Shown: positions 49,801 through 62,150 of the stretch, one piece after another
How the letters are laid out: every line of letters begins with the position of its first letter
Position numbering within the stretch: the stretch's first letter is position 1
From: Ulota crispa
Lineage: Eukaryota > Streptophyta > Bryopsida > Orthotrichales > Orthotrichaceae
DNA: 64,000 bases
Assembly (NCBI GenBank): GCA_963920765.1
Contig: OY987242.1
Location: 38,300,764 to 38,364,763 of the forward strand
Reading direction: 5' to 3'
Made by a program: the position numbers and the translations under genes
The notes under the pieces: model-generated
Seen by the model: the letters and a program-made list of their open reading frames with translations, nothing else
The model's database searches: none
What the model was told of the DNA's origin: nothing

Positions 49801-50669
49801 TTTCAGATTAACCCTGTAACGACCACACCCATTTTCACAAAATCCACTGAAACAGGGGCTATAAGCTTAGATTTGGAATTGACTCAAATATGGATCCATT
49901 TTCAATAATCCAACCATACAAATGGGAAGTCCACCTTGTTTATTGTAAAGCACCAAAATTTTAGCTACATCTATCGTTGGAGGTGAAATATTATAATGAT
50001 TGAGTGAGCCGTATGTGGAAAATCTCTTGTGTTTCATTCTTGTATAGTTTTGAATGTTAACATTTCATGTAGGCTTTGATTGAAAAGAGCCTTACATTTC
50101 TAGAAAGCAGGATTTTCCACCTTTCCAACAAGACTAGTTTCACACAAAATAGACAAAAATAGCAATCACAAGGTGTAGCTTAGTGGACAAAAAGGGTAAA
50201 AAACCCACTTTCTTTGCTACCCTAAAACAGTTCTACAAGAAATTTGATAATTATTTTGGAAAATCCAATTGGTGAAAACAATCAAGAATTGGCCTTAAAT
50301 GTAGGATGACAAATTTTGAAGCCAAAATGACAACAACATTTCAATAGATTTTCAAATACTACAATTATACTACTACCGTATAGGAAAACAATACAAGCAT
50401 ATTTCTTAAGCAATTTGAATTTTTTAGAATTGTGCAATTGAAATTTGACATTCTTCTTGGATGTTTGATGTATTGTGTTGTTGCTTTGATCCATCTTTGA
50501 CAAAAAATGGATACGTATTTTGAAGCCATGCCGTATAAAGACCATTATTTATCAACTCACATACCCAATTGCATTGTTATTTTTTAGATGGATGCAAAAT
50601 TCTTGTGATGACATGCGTACTTCAAGACCAAATTTCAAATTATTGAGCAATTTCAACCTACAAGCCAAA
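49801..50669. other. AT-rich intergenic DNA, no gene recognised
   Basis: No coding or repeat structure recognised. Confidence 0.5.
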
Positions 50670-51611
50670 AACCACTCCTAGCGACCAAAATATGGTTGCG
50701 TGGGGGGACAGGTGGAAGTTTGGGCGTGTACCTTTGGATAAGCTACTTTGTGTGATTTTCTGAAACTTTTATTGAAGGTGGGGAATTCAAAGATCTACGC
50801 GGGCATCTAATTTTTTCCTCATTCTGACAATTATTGAAGAAGTTATGCATGAAAAATCTGAAAAGCAAAAGAAGACTGCCCGCCCGGGCAGCCCAAAAAT
50901 TTCTTTAAAAATTAAATTTTTTAAAATTTAAATCGAAATTGGTTCTTTAGATTTTTTTATAGGTGAGAAGCTTTGAATCATTCAATTTCAATCAATGACA
51001 TGAAAGTTATGAGGAATTTTTGTTTGCAGGCAATTATGGAATCTCTACTCTAAAATAAACTTTGAAGTCCTTTATTTTACTCAATTTTTGTTATTTTGGA
51101 AAAAAATCAAAACCAAAAGATGTAGATTGTTTATCACAACATTTTGACCGTTGGGATTTGCATTTTTCATTTTAATAATTAAATTCTTAACAATTTAGTG
51201 ATTTGACTCATTCTCTACTTCTTTTTAATTATTGATTTTTCCTATGTGTTGTGTAGTTCCAATTGATTTGAAAATTCTCCCACACATAGCTAACTTGATC
51301 TCCTACATGGGAAAAATAAGGCGCAAAGTTGTGTGGAGCAATTAATATCATATAAGAATGGTCAAAGGCTTCTAAGATTTTGCGGCAGCATGAAAAAAAA
51401 CTTTTCTTTTCACTTTAGATGTAAATATCTCACTCATGTCCATCCGGAGTAACCTGATTTTTTTCCCACAAGTACCTAATCCAGTCTAGGGCAAGATCCT
51501 ATGGTTGGATTTCCCAAATTTTCAAAAAAAATGACCTTCTCACTAACCCCCCAAAAGTGGCAGTTTTGAGTGATTTTCACTGAAAAAATGGCTCACTCCT
51601 GTAGGGGTTAA
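50670..51611. mobile_element. piggyBac-like element, copy d (decayed left end)
   Basis: Its interior is clearly related to copy c (57837-58771), for example GTGATTTTCTGAAACTTTTA, GATCTAC/TATG-GGGCATC and TGATCTCCTACATGG. The right end CTCCTGTAGGGG + TTAA is at 51608-51611. The left end (near CCTAGCGACCA) has lost the TTAA. Confidence 0.6.
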
Positions 51612-51850
51612 CCCCTGAGCGCCTAGCTCAAAATTAGGTTTTGGCAAACCAACTCACACTCACAAGCCTGTGGTTTTTACAAAACTAAGATAACTCATGT
51701 GAAACCAATCATAATCACTAAGAACCCGGGTACCCCACTCCATGCCACCCTCGTACCACCTTACCCTAGTTTTAATACATTGTACTAGCATGTACCTGTT
51801 TTCAAATTTTCTAGAGGAAGTATACTTCCTCTACGGTGCTCAAGGGTTAA
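51608..51850. mobile_element. piggyBac-like MITE, copy e (subfamily C)
   Basis: TTAA + CCCCTGAGCGCCTAG at the left, GGTGCTCAAGGG + TTAA at the right; 243 bp, non-coding. It shares the TTAA at 51608-51611 with the right end of copy d, so one of the two was inserted at the other's flanking TTAA. Confidence 0.7.
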
Positions 51851-51879
51851 AGGGTTAAGTCCACCTACTGTATCTTCAA

Positions 51880-52609
51880 CACTTTAAAAGTTGTTAATTA
51901 ATTATTTGACGGCGAGACTGCAGCTTTTCCCACGGCAGAGCGGCGAAAGGATCGCCGTCGTATCTCCGTCATCGCCGTCACCGTCACCGTCGCCGTCGCC
52001 GTCGCAGTGGGACGTCGTCGTGGTTTGGTCGAAAGCCCTAGAAACACTCCATCTCTTTGCTGGCAGGCTCTGTGTTCTGGTGACTTTGCATCCGTTTTGT
52101 GCAATTGCACTCCCTCCCCGCTTCAGTCTTTTGTTGCCGCCCTCGTCTGCAGCTTTGCTGCCCCTCGTTCTTCAATCCCTCCACCTCCTCCCTCTCAGGT
52201 ACGAACACCTTCTCCCCGTTTCGCCTTCCCCTCTGAGGTGAGTTTCTATGCTTGTGGCAGGGCGATTCGGGGAGCATGCTTCTTGTGGTTGTGTGTTCCT
52301 ACTACTGCCGTGCGATTCGTGTGAGGTGGTGACAATTCATCGTCGCTTTGTCTTCTCCAGAAGATTTATGTGTGTGTGTGTGTGTTGTGACGGGTGTGCG
52401 GAATGGCATGGTGAGGTGGCCGATGCAATTGAATTGGATTGGATCGGGTGCTATATGAAGAGTAACAGTGGTTTCTGTCGGGGATTGGTGTTAGGAGTGG
52501 ATAGTGCCTGTTGGAGCCCGGATTTAGAAGCTGAGTTGATGATGTCGGTATATTAAATTTTGGAATTGTGGAGTTTTGCAGAAGGGGCGAGGGAGAACGC
52601 TGCCTCACG
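51880..52609 (+). promoter_or_regulatory. promoter and 5' leader region of RCE1
   Basis: GC rises sharply from about 51907. A GCCGTC/ACCGTC hexamer run lies near 51957-52005, and CT-rich leader sequence follows. A (TG)n run sits at about 52370-52386. A 5'-UTR intron is likely given the length but its borders were not fixed. Confidence 0.4.
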
Positions 52610-54385
52610 ATGATTAAGCTATTTAGTGTTAAGCAGAAGCAAAAAGAAGATGCTCAGAATAATAATGGCCGCCCTATCAAGAAGCAAAGTGCTGGTGAAT
52701 TGCGGGTTCAAAAAGGTCCTGGTCTTCGCATGATTTTTTTTTTCCCCTCATTTCACTTTTGTTGAGGAAGTATCTTCCATGTCAATTGTTGCTGATTTAG
52801 GGTTAGCAGCTCTGCGGTGGGCCTACTTTTGTGAGATATTCGTGTCATTTTGTGTATAATCGCTTTTAGTGAATGGTTTGGTCGACGTTGCTGTGTCGGT
52901 TGGTTGCGTCCTGGATCTTATGGTACCCCTTTTTTTTATCGAGAGCTTGCAAACTCTCAGTTCTTGTGTATTTGTTACTTTTGATTTTATCTCCAAGTTC
53001 CTTGTCTTCTTATTTCTTCCCAATTTCGGTCTGATCAGGGTTTAACAAGTATGAATTGATGTTGCAGATATAAGTGAGTTGAATTTGGCCAAGACCACCG
53101 CTATACACTTCCCAAATGGCAAGGACAATCTTCTCAGCTTTGAGATCACCATCCGACCAGATGAAGGTTACTACCAGTGAGTTCGTACACCGTTTTCTCA
53201 GTTCTTTTCTTGCTCTCTGCTGTCGCTTCTATGGCGCTAATTTCTCTATCATCCGAGATCTAATTAAGCATCAGCTGCTTCTCGAACCGGGAGGTGATGA
53301 AGTCGGGAATGCGACACCAGTATAAGTTGTTGAAGATTTGAAATTAGGTTGAGGAAACTTATCTTGTGTGCGGTAGATAATTGAGAAATTGCAACGGTCT
53401 CACTGTTTTACTACTGGTGTATTTTTGCAGAGGCGGCACATTTGTCTTCAGTTTCTCAATCTCACAGGTGTACCCTCACGAAGCACCGAAAGTGAAGTGC
53501 AAGACCAAGGTAAGGAAATATTTGAATGGAAAAAGACTTCATTGCTATTTTGTAGATCTCGTTTCTTTCATTGAGGTCTAAACCCCTCCTCTATTTCCTG
53601 CTCTCTAAAACCGAACCAAAGTTCCCTTCATCTCTAGAGCGTTTTTCACTCTTTCTCAAAGGTCCGTTCTGATGTTCGGCAGTGATAATGGCGCAGGTAT
53701 ACCATCCTAATATTGACCTGGAGGGCAATGTATGTTTGAATATTCTCCGTGAGGATTGGAAACCTGTTCTAAGTATCAACTCCATCATTTACGGCCTTCA
53801 GTACCTTTTCCTGGTAACCGTTCTTTGTCCCGTTTTCCTGGTTCTTACTCTTTTGCCGCAGCAAATTGTCTGCTTTCTGTCGATTGTCGTTAGTTCACTT
53901 TCTTGCCTAACTCCTGTGAGCACAAGATTTGTACGTAGTTCAAAGACGTACCACTAGGCATTTCTTCATTTGGTGATTGAATCAGAAATCTAGCTTATCC
54001 GTATTGATGAGTGTTCTTTTATTCAGTTGAAGATGCAAGCAAGTCAAAGCTGCTAAGACTGAATCAATTATGATGTTACATTGTTGCTTGTGATAATATA
54101 CCGTTGAATTTGTATTTGTAACTCGTGTTTGAGATAGGATCTGGCTGCACAGTTTCATGGGAGCCTCCGTTTGCGATCATGTCACTTTGCTGAACTTCGT
54201 GTCAATATGTTTAGTATTTCTGGTGGCTGATTAAGTCTTGTTTGCAGGATCCCAACCCAGATGACCCTCTCAATCATGAGGCTGCAGAAGTGTTGAGGGA
54301 TAATCCTCGTCAGTTTGAACAAAGTGTGAGAAGATCAATGGCCGGTGGTTATGTGGGAGGCACGCACTTCCCGCGATGCATTTAG
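52610..54385 (+). CDS. RCE1: NEDD8-conjugating enzyme UBC12/RCE1
   Basis: E2 enzyme that takes NEDD8 (RUB1) from the AXR1-ECR1 E1 and passes it to cullins, switching on cullin-RING ubiquitin ligases. Five exons with GT-AG borders join in frame: 52610-52715, 53068-53176, 53431-53509, 53697-53813 and 54248-54385, giving 182 aa. The N-terminal [13 protein letters not shown] extension is the family's E1-docking peptide. [19 protein letters not shown] follows, then the UBC fold with [14 protein letters not shown] and [20 protein letters not shown]. Cys111 is the active site, [16 protein letters not shown] is the C-terminal helix region and FPRCI the end. The ATG at 52610 gives the conserved MIxLF start and matches known plant lengths. 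The gene looks intact. Confidence 0.95.
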
Positions 54386-55442
54386 ATTCTGGCATTCGTT
54401 GGAAGTTACTCCCGACTGGTCAGAATTAATGTTTTGTATGTGCTTATATGCGCTTAGATAGCTTAAAAGGTGTCTCAAGGTTTACCATCTACCATGCAAA
54501 GAACCGAAGAGACTTAGCAGCTGATATTGGATCTTTGTAATGTTTGGCTCTATCCTGTATAGGGTAGTCGGTTCGTTGTTGTTTACATGTGGTCCCCACT
54601 GGTAAAACACGCCTTCCACAATGGAGACTGCCGCGGAGCCCATTGAAGATGAAGTTCTACTACTTTGTGACGGGTTGCTTGGATATCGATGAGTGTCATT
54701 GTGAGAGCAGCTGACAATGACGGACATATTCATGCAGACACTGCAGTGCAGTGATTAAGAGCGGATAGGTAAGAGAATTATATTTTGCAAATGGTTGGTG
54801 ACTGTCTAAAACAAACAAAGTAGCATACCCGTGATACTTGTTACTAACAGCATTACCTATCATTGGAATTAGTCGTTAATTTGGTCAAATGGGCATGTCA
54901 TGTCGTTAGTTTAAGTAGGGTCATTTTAGAATCGTCTGATGCGCTCTTCATTCTATTTAGAGTGGTCTCAGTGGTTTTTCGATCTTTCTGTACATATGAC
55001 TGATAGTGGGGAGATTCATTCCATGACATGCCAAGTATATGAATCTTGTGAAAGGATAAAGGTTATGTGTATCAGTTTAGATCACAACAAAGTAGAGGGT
55101 AGAGTGGAGCTACTAAAGCTATCTTGGAATGTCTTTTAAGCATTTTCGTGCATGTATTAGACATGGTGCGATATGTGACCTTCACAACATGTTTAGTAAG
55201 TAATGTTGTAAAGAAATGTGTGATTCTTCTTTTAGCTCTAAGGCTCTACTACGTTTGTTTGGGTTGGACAACATATGAACCTTGTTTTGAAACGTTACAT
55301 GAGTACTATGAGTAACCTATTTTGGAACCCTATTGTGCACTAAGAAATATTTAGAGTGCCAAGATGAGATGTTGCAAATAAATTAGATTCATAATTATTT
55401 GTGGTAAAATTGGAATCTTTTGTAATGATATAATGTTTCCAA
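54386..55442. other. RCE1 3' flank and intergenic DNA
   Basis: 3' untranslated sequence of unknown end, then AT-rich DNA with no gene recognised. Confidence 0.5.
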
Positions 55443-55744
55443 GGGAAATTTTCATGGATACCTCTTAAGTTTGCAATATTTTCATAGGTACCCTTGCTTT
55501 TTCAGAAATATCACAAATACTCATTTAGGTGTTTGTTTTGTTGTGCATGCCACTTCCCTTCTTCTTTTGTGTGCACACATAACAAGAAAGAAGTACTGTG
55601 TGTAAAAAGGGAGAAGGGAAATGACATGCATAAAAAAGCAAATGCCTAAATTTTTTTGGTCAAAGGGAATTTGTGATATTTCTGAAAAAGCAAGGATATC
55701 TATGAAAATATTGCAAACTATAAGGGTATCCATGAAAATTTCCC
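55443..55744. mobile_element. fold-back element, family F2 copy 2
   Basis: 302 bp. The left end GGGAAATTTTCATGGATACC is exactly inverted at the right (GGTATCCATGAAAATTTCCC, one offset base). Flanks TGTTTCCAA (55434-55442) and TATTTCTAA (55745-55753) agree at 7 of 9, which fits a 9-bp Mutator-type duplication. Confidence 0.75.
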
Positions 55745-56142
55745 TATTTCTAATGTATTATACAATAATGTGTTCTAGGCCCAATTAAATGGAGTGTTTG
55801 TTTATTATTAGTGTTTGGATATGGGCAACTTTTTTTTCTTGCCCAAGGCATAGACCTTATTTAAGCATCAATGTACAATGGGAGGACAAAAAGATTGCAA
55901 AATTTTAATCAGACACCCAACTTTAGTGAACCCAAATATGATTTTCACTTTTAGCTCAAGTGGGTAAAATCACTACTAAAAAGCTAAAATTATCAAACCT
56001 AACACTCCTAAGTTCCCAAACTTTTTAACTACATAAAATTTCTGGTAGTAATCTTACAAAATTTATCCAATTCATAGATTGCTCTCCAATTCCTCATTTT
56101 CCAATCTTTTTGTCTCCCCATTGTATAAGCCTTTTATACTGA
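55745..56142. other. AT-rich intergenic DNA, no gene recognised
   Basis: No coding or repeat structure recognised. Confidence 0.5.
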
Positions 56143-57105
56143 TTAATCCCTAAAGGACCAAGGGTATTTTTTGAGAAAAATTCTCACAAACTACCAACTT
56201 TTAGTGCATTGCCCAAAATTGAAAATGAAAACTTTTTTTCTCAATTTCAACCGTACAAAACTGTGTAAAACACAAAAATTGATATGTGCCAAAACTTTTA
56301 GCCCATTTGACCGTGTTGATTGTAAGATTATAACATTTGAAGTGAGAAAAACAGCTTTTTTTTATTCTTGCAAAACAAGGCTAGTAGACTTTGAGCCTTC
56401 CTAGAGTAAAATTTTTGCTCTACACAAAAATGAGCTTTTTGACCATTCACAAGTATATGATGTTAGGTTCAGTGATGAAAATTTTCACATGCAAATATAG
56501 AATCTAGCTTATTCTAAATCACCATGCAATGCAAGGAGGTTAAGTGAATTGGCAATAACACTAATCATTTTTTCATGATTTCTTGTGCAATAAGGAAGTC
56601 TTTTATTTGAAGTCTAAATAGTGAAAAATTATAGAAAAACATTTGGAATATGTGGAAAAAAGTTTCAAGAGCTTTGTATTCATAAATTGAAAGATAATAG
56701 GGCTTGAAGTTAGAGGATTTTTTTTTCTTGAAACCGCCTAGACATAGATTACTAAGTTTGACTCCTCTAAGAATGTGATGTGAGAGCTTAATTCTGTTTA
56801 TTTTTTTGAAAATTGTATGCCCTAATTTATTAGTTACATACATGCCAAATTTTTAAAGTTGATGAGAGTTTTAGCATAAGATTCTTCAAAGATGCCCAAA
56901 CTGCCCAAGTTACCCAATTTCTTTTGAGCAACATAACTTTTAAACTAAAGATCCGATTGGGGAAAAAATTACATTTCCACTTGGGGATACATCTTTACAC
57001 CTTGTGTAACAATTTTGAGAACATCTAATAAAAATTAACTCCATATGACCCTACCTTAGTTCTCAAGTGGCCGATGAACAGTCACTTGATCCTTTAAGGG
57101 TTAAG
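56143..57105. mobile_element. piggyBac-like element, copy b (uninterrupted)
   Basis: TTAA + TCCCTAAAGGACCAAGGG at the left, TTGATCCTTTAAGGG + TTAA at the right; 963 bp. It is the uninterrupted relative of copy a. Its bases 56251-56270 (CCGTACAAAACTGTGTAAAA) align with the sequence on both sides of CACTA1, so it serves as the empty site for that insertion. Confidence 0.8.
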
Positions 57106-57491
57106 CCTAAGATGCAATTTTAGTTGTCTTGGTTGAACACGTAATGAAAATTCATGAAATCTCTTGAAATATGTTATCTAAAATCCTCGAAAATAATAAA
57201 TTTAGACTTGTCACAACTTGTTTGTATTCAATACTTCTGTTTAGAGGAGATCTTATAACAAAGAACTCTTTGATACAATTATAATTATCGCATTGCAAGA
57301 AACCCTTATAGTACATTATAAATTTATATAGTAGCAATTATTTTGAAAATCATGTTTCTACATGTAACAGGAATAATTTGAGAGAGCAATGATACACAAA
57401 GGAAGGATATATTGTGACATGAATGCTTTTGAATTATAATACTTTTGAGTTTTGTAATACACTTGCACAAAATAGGTGGACCAAGTCTTGG
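57106..57491. other. AT-rich intergenic DNA between TTAA elements
   Basis: No coding or repeat structure recognised. Confidence 0.5.
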
Positions 57492-59071
57492 TTAACCCCT
57501 AAATGCCTGAGGCACCCAATTTTGGTGTTGCCAATGCTTTGAAGTTTAGTAAACCTAATTAAGTTTTTATTTTTAGTAGTTTATATTTTTGGATCATTCT
57601 TTTTGAAATCTAGTTTTAGTATCAAAAACTAGTTTTTGAAAATGATTGATTCTGATTTATCTATTCAAGATTTTGTGCAAGGATCATGATTTTTTTGTAG
57701 TGTTGAGAGCTCTTGGAAATGAGCCTTAAATACACTAGATCTTGGAGAAAAATTTACTTTAGAAATTCATTTTGAAAAATTATATAAAAGATTTTGAAAA
57801 GTTGAAAAGTGATTGGAGTTATGTATGTTATGTCCTTTAACCCCTAAAGGACCATTGTCCCTTCAAGGGACATGTTGGACTTTGGGCATGTACCTATGGC
57901 TAAACTACTTTATGTGATTTTCTGAAACTTTTATTGAATGTGGGGGATTCAAAGATCTATATGGGCATCAAAAAAAATCTTCATTATGACATTTGATGAA
58001 GAAGTTATGCATGAATTTATGATAATTTGGGGAGGACTGCCCATCTAGGCAGCCCAAAAACTTCTTTAAAAATTATATATTTTTTAAATAATTAACTGAA
58101 ATTGGTTCTTTAGATTTTTTTATACTTGAGAAGTTTTCAATCATTCAATTTCAATCAATGAGATGAAAGTTATGAGGAGTTTTTGTTTGCAGGTAGTTTT
58201 GGATTCTCTACTCTAAAATAAACTTTGAAGTCCTTTGTTTTATTCAATTTTCAATATTTTGGAAAATAAACTAAACCAAAGGAAATAGATTGTTTATCGC
58301 AACATAATGACCATTGGGATTTGCATTTTACATTTCAATAATCAAATTCATAGAAATTTAGTGCTTGGACTCATTCTCTACTTCTTTTTACTTACTATTT
58401 GTTCCCATGTGTTGTATAGTTCTGATTGATTTGAAAATTCTCCCAAGCATACCTAACTTGATCTCCTACATGGAAAAAATAAAGTGCAACTTTGGATACA
58501 GCAATTTTTTGGTTATAAGAGTGGTCAAAGGCTTCTGAAAGTTTTGGGCAGCATGGATTTTTTTTTTCTTCACTTTAGGTGTAAATATCTCACTCCTCTC
58601 CATTTGGAATGAGCTTGTTTTTTCCCCCAATTTCCTCTTCTAGTTTGGACAATATCCTACAGTTGGATTTCCCAAAAACAATACATAAAATCCCTTTTTT
58701 CTAAACCTCCTAGAAGTGGCAGTTTTTAGTGATTTTCACAAAAAAAAATGGCTTGGTCCTTTAGGGGTTAACCTAATATTTTTTTGGTGACCAATTTTTT
58801 AGATTCAACATGTGAAAATAGGATTGAAAGACTTCAAGTCATTTTTGCAATTTTAACACCCCCATGATCAAACATTATAATCTTTCAATCCACAAGTGAT
58901 ATTGTTGTATTTTCTTTTCCTATGCGATCTAACATATCTAGTTTGGATTTGTAAGGTTACAATTTTTAAAAAAAATTGAGACAACTTACTAAAATGTTGG
59001 CTTTTTGTACAGCCTAGAGCAAATTCCTAGAAGCTCATGATCAAAAAAGTCCTCAAGCATTTAGGGGTTAA
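57492..59071. mobile_element. piggyBac-like element, copy f (subfamily B), host to copy c
   Basis: TTAA + CCCCTAAATGCCTGAGG at the left and CCTCAAGCATTTAGGGG + TTAA at the right, 16 of 17 matching as inverted repeats. Copy c lies within it; without that, about 640 bp. Non-coding. Confidence 0.75.
57837..58771. mobile_element. piggyBac-like element, copy c, nested in copy f
   Basis: TTAA + CCCCTAAAGGACCATTG at the left and TTGGTCCTTTAGGGG + TTAA at the right; 935 bp. The 14 terminal bases are perfectly inverted, the best-preserved ends in the window. The interior is related to copy d. No transposase frame. Confidence 0.8.
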
Positions 59072-61230
59072 TAATAATCCCATTGTCCCAACATAAAGCT
59101 CTAAATTAGGCATAGTTCTTATCCCACTGAAAAGCTGGCTTTGCTAATTTCAATTGCTGAGAAAGCGTTTGTCTTGTCCAATGATCTCATGGGAGCAAGT
59201 CAAGCAATTAGAGAGCATTCATGCCCTAGCAAGCTTGGTCTTGCCCCGTATGAGGTACCATTGTTGCTACTAATCTTTGAATCATTGATAATGAGGAACT
59301 AGCAACATGTACAAGTATGATACTTTTTGCATGGAATTTGAGTGTCTAAAAGGCACCTTAAAATTTGAAAATTTTATAGGCATTCAATAGATGATATATT
59401 GATTCTAGAATGCATTTATCCCTAGCATAATGACTAAAAATACAGTTAATCTCTACGGAGAAGCTTTTTGGAACTTAATAAGGGACAGAGGGAGTAAGTG
59501 TCATCCTTTTTAAGAGTTGAAAGAGGGGATTCAACTTCATGTTTTCAAAAAGAAACCGAACTCCTATATGTTGAGGAGAAAGATTCTTTAGGTTTTCAAA
59601 AATTAAACCTACCTTTAATTACAACCAACCACGCCATGAAAAGACAACAACTTTTGGACTTTTTTAAATGCTTGAATTTTAAGAAATTGTAGCATTTAGA
59701 GAATATGTTTTTGAAAGTGGCTTTATGTGTTCAGAAATGGCTTTATTTGTGGTTGCTTAGTTAGTTTCTATGACAAAACTTCGAGATTGCCAAATTTCAT
59801 GCCTAAAAGACAATTTTAGGTTGCCAAACGAAATCAAAATGACATTTTTGACGTTCTCTCATAAGATGTCACATGTGATCGTCATATTGTCTCAAAAAAG
59901 ACCACGTGTGATAATCAACAACATTATCTTTTCTTTCAATTTCCAACTATGACACGGACTAGAGCAATCATGCTTCCAACTCATGTTTCAAAAGAAGAAA
60001 CATATACATTACAGCATATCTTGTGAGGAATTGAAAACAAAAATTCAAAAAATGAACTTCAAAATTTACATGTAGAATTCTTTATAATTGTAATGCCAAA
60101 TTAAATACTTACACAAATCATCCAAAATCCACAAGTAATAAGTTAGAAACCACATTGATTTGCCAAACATGAAATTTTGCAAAACATCAAAAAATACGTA
60201 GAAGCACAAAAAATACATATCCAAATAAAGTATACATGTAATGTAATGCATCAATAGATCTAAAATGACCACTCATACAAAAAGTCCATAATTACATGAA
60301 TAGTCCATAAGGGATTGAATACATCATTATGCCCTATAATCAAGAAGAACTTATTTAAGGTAAACCAATAGCAATGTGCTACTAATCAATCCAAAACGGC
60401 AACATCAAAATACTTTGCATATTAATGTTTAGATTTTTTAAAGCCAAATGAAGTTGAAAATTTTAATGTTTGTTAGGTTAAATAGCAATTGACTACATGA
60501 GACATTGAAAAGGTCTAAAAATTGAGTATGGAGAGTTGATGGAATTTTGAAGTTCATTAACCTTAGTGGATCCTCAAACTTTATGGGACTACTCAAAATA
60601 AGGTGGGATTCTCATCGCTTGTAGTAAAAACACAATAATTGTGCTTTTTTTAAGTATCCTACACCTCATTTGCTTGTGATATTAATGTTTGTAAAAATAC
60701 TCTCAACTCCAAAAGCTGGTTTGTAATTAGTAAGTTCCAATCGACAATTCTAAGGCAAATCTCAAACAGGGGACATGGAATTGTAAGTCCCACCTTACTA
60801 TCGGTTAGTTGGTTCACAAACTAGTTATTGAGCTAAAATTTAAGATGATTTCTCACATTTTCAAGTAAATATGTTTTGGAAAAAAGTTGGTTATCTTGGA
60901 TGAATGAGGCCTCAGGTTCTTCTAAACACACAAATGTTGCAGTTTTGCCTTAATATTGGACAATTACGCCCCTAAATACCCTTCATGAATTTGTATACCA
61001 CTTACCTCCGTATTTGTGGAAAGCACTTGCCTTTTCTCCATGATTTAAGCAATTTTGCTTATTAAATATTAGAGAGGTTGCATTTAATAAATGCCAGTTA
61101 TCTAAGAATTTGAAATTGGATATCAAACAAACGTCTTTGAATGATTATTTGGCAAGGCAAATTTTGTAATGTTTACAAAGGGCATGGCGATTCAGTTTTA
61201 ACAAAGCAATTCACCTCAAAGATTTGAACT
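59072..61230. other. AT-rich intergenic DNA, no gene recognised
   Basis: No coding, RNA or terminal-repeat structure recognised. Confidence 0.5.
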
Positions 61231-62150
61231 TTAACCCGTAAAATTCTTTTGTGTTTAGAGGCTCAAAACTGCTTCAAAATACTAGTCCCCAAACCAGGAT
61301 CAAAATCTTCATTGAAACTTACTTCTTAACAAATCCAACAGTAGGATCCTTTGGTTGACTTGACAAATACATGGTCCCAAAATTTCAAAATGAATATCCC
61401 AACAATTGCAAGATTAATGTGCCTAAACTTCAAAATGTAGGCTTTTCTAATCGTTCTAGAAGGTGAAATTTTGTTTTTCAAACATTTTAGAGAAAAACTT
61501 GTATGTTGTATTTCTTGTGCAATTTTAGTAATATGTTGGAAAATGGGTTGAAAGCATACATAAACAATTTTGGCCAAAAATATATATATATATATATTCA
61601 TTTTTACAAAAATTGTAAAGTGAAAGGTATTGATGAATGAAAGATATAACCAACATGCTAATAAGTTTTGGAAGAATTTGAAAATTGTTAATCCCAATGG
61701 TGAGAATGCTCTAAAAGACAATTAGTATCTTTAATTTTCATTTTCAATTGAAAATTTTCAAAACTGAGAGTAAAAGATAACTTCATATGTTTTTTCTACC
61801 CTCTTCCTACCTTCATTGCCCGCAAAATAAAATTCCTTTTAACTCTTACCTCATTATTTGAAATTGAGTGATCCAACTTTTTTTGAGTAGGTATCAATCT
61901 ATAAAATTCTATAAAAATTTAAAAACAAAAATTCTGAATATATTTTTTGCTGCCCGGTTTGACATTGAAATCGAAAAACCTTATAACTTTTGCATTACTC
62001 ATTGGAATGCCATGAAATAAAGCTTCACACGTATGATGAGTAGCATCCATTCTAAAAACCTCATGAAAAAATTCCAAATTATGAAATCAATAGAGCCTGC
62101 CCGAGTTCTCATAAAGCCCAAAATGGGCTCCTCGGTCCTTTAGGGGTTAA
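61231..62150. mobile_element. piggyBac-like element, copy g (left end weak)
   Basis: The right end CTCGGTCCTTTAGGGG + TTAA (62147-62150) is clear. The best left partner is TTAA + CCCGTAAAATTC at 61231, matching only over the first bases. The length of 920 bp would fit the related copies. A (TA)n run lies inside near 61579-61598. Confidence 0.45.

Noticed and set aside
51891-52324. Two open frames over 100 codons before RCE1
   Set aside because: They lie in the GC-rich leader, consist of Ser/Pro and Leu runs from the GCCGTC and CT-rich repeats, and end before the true start.
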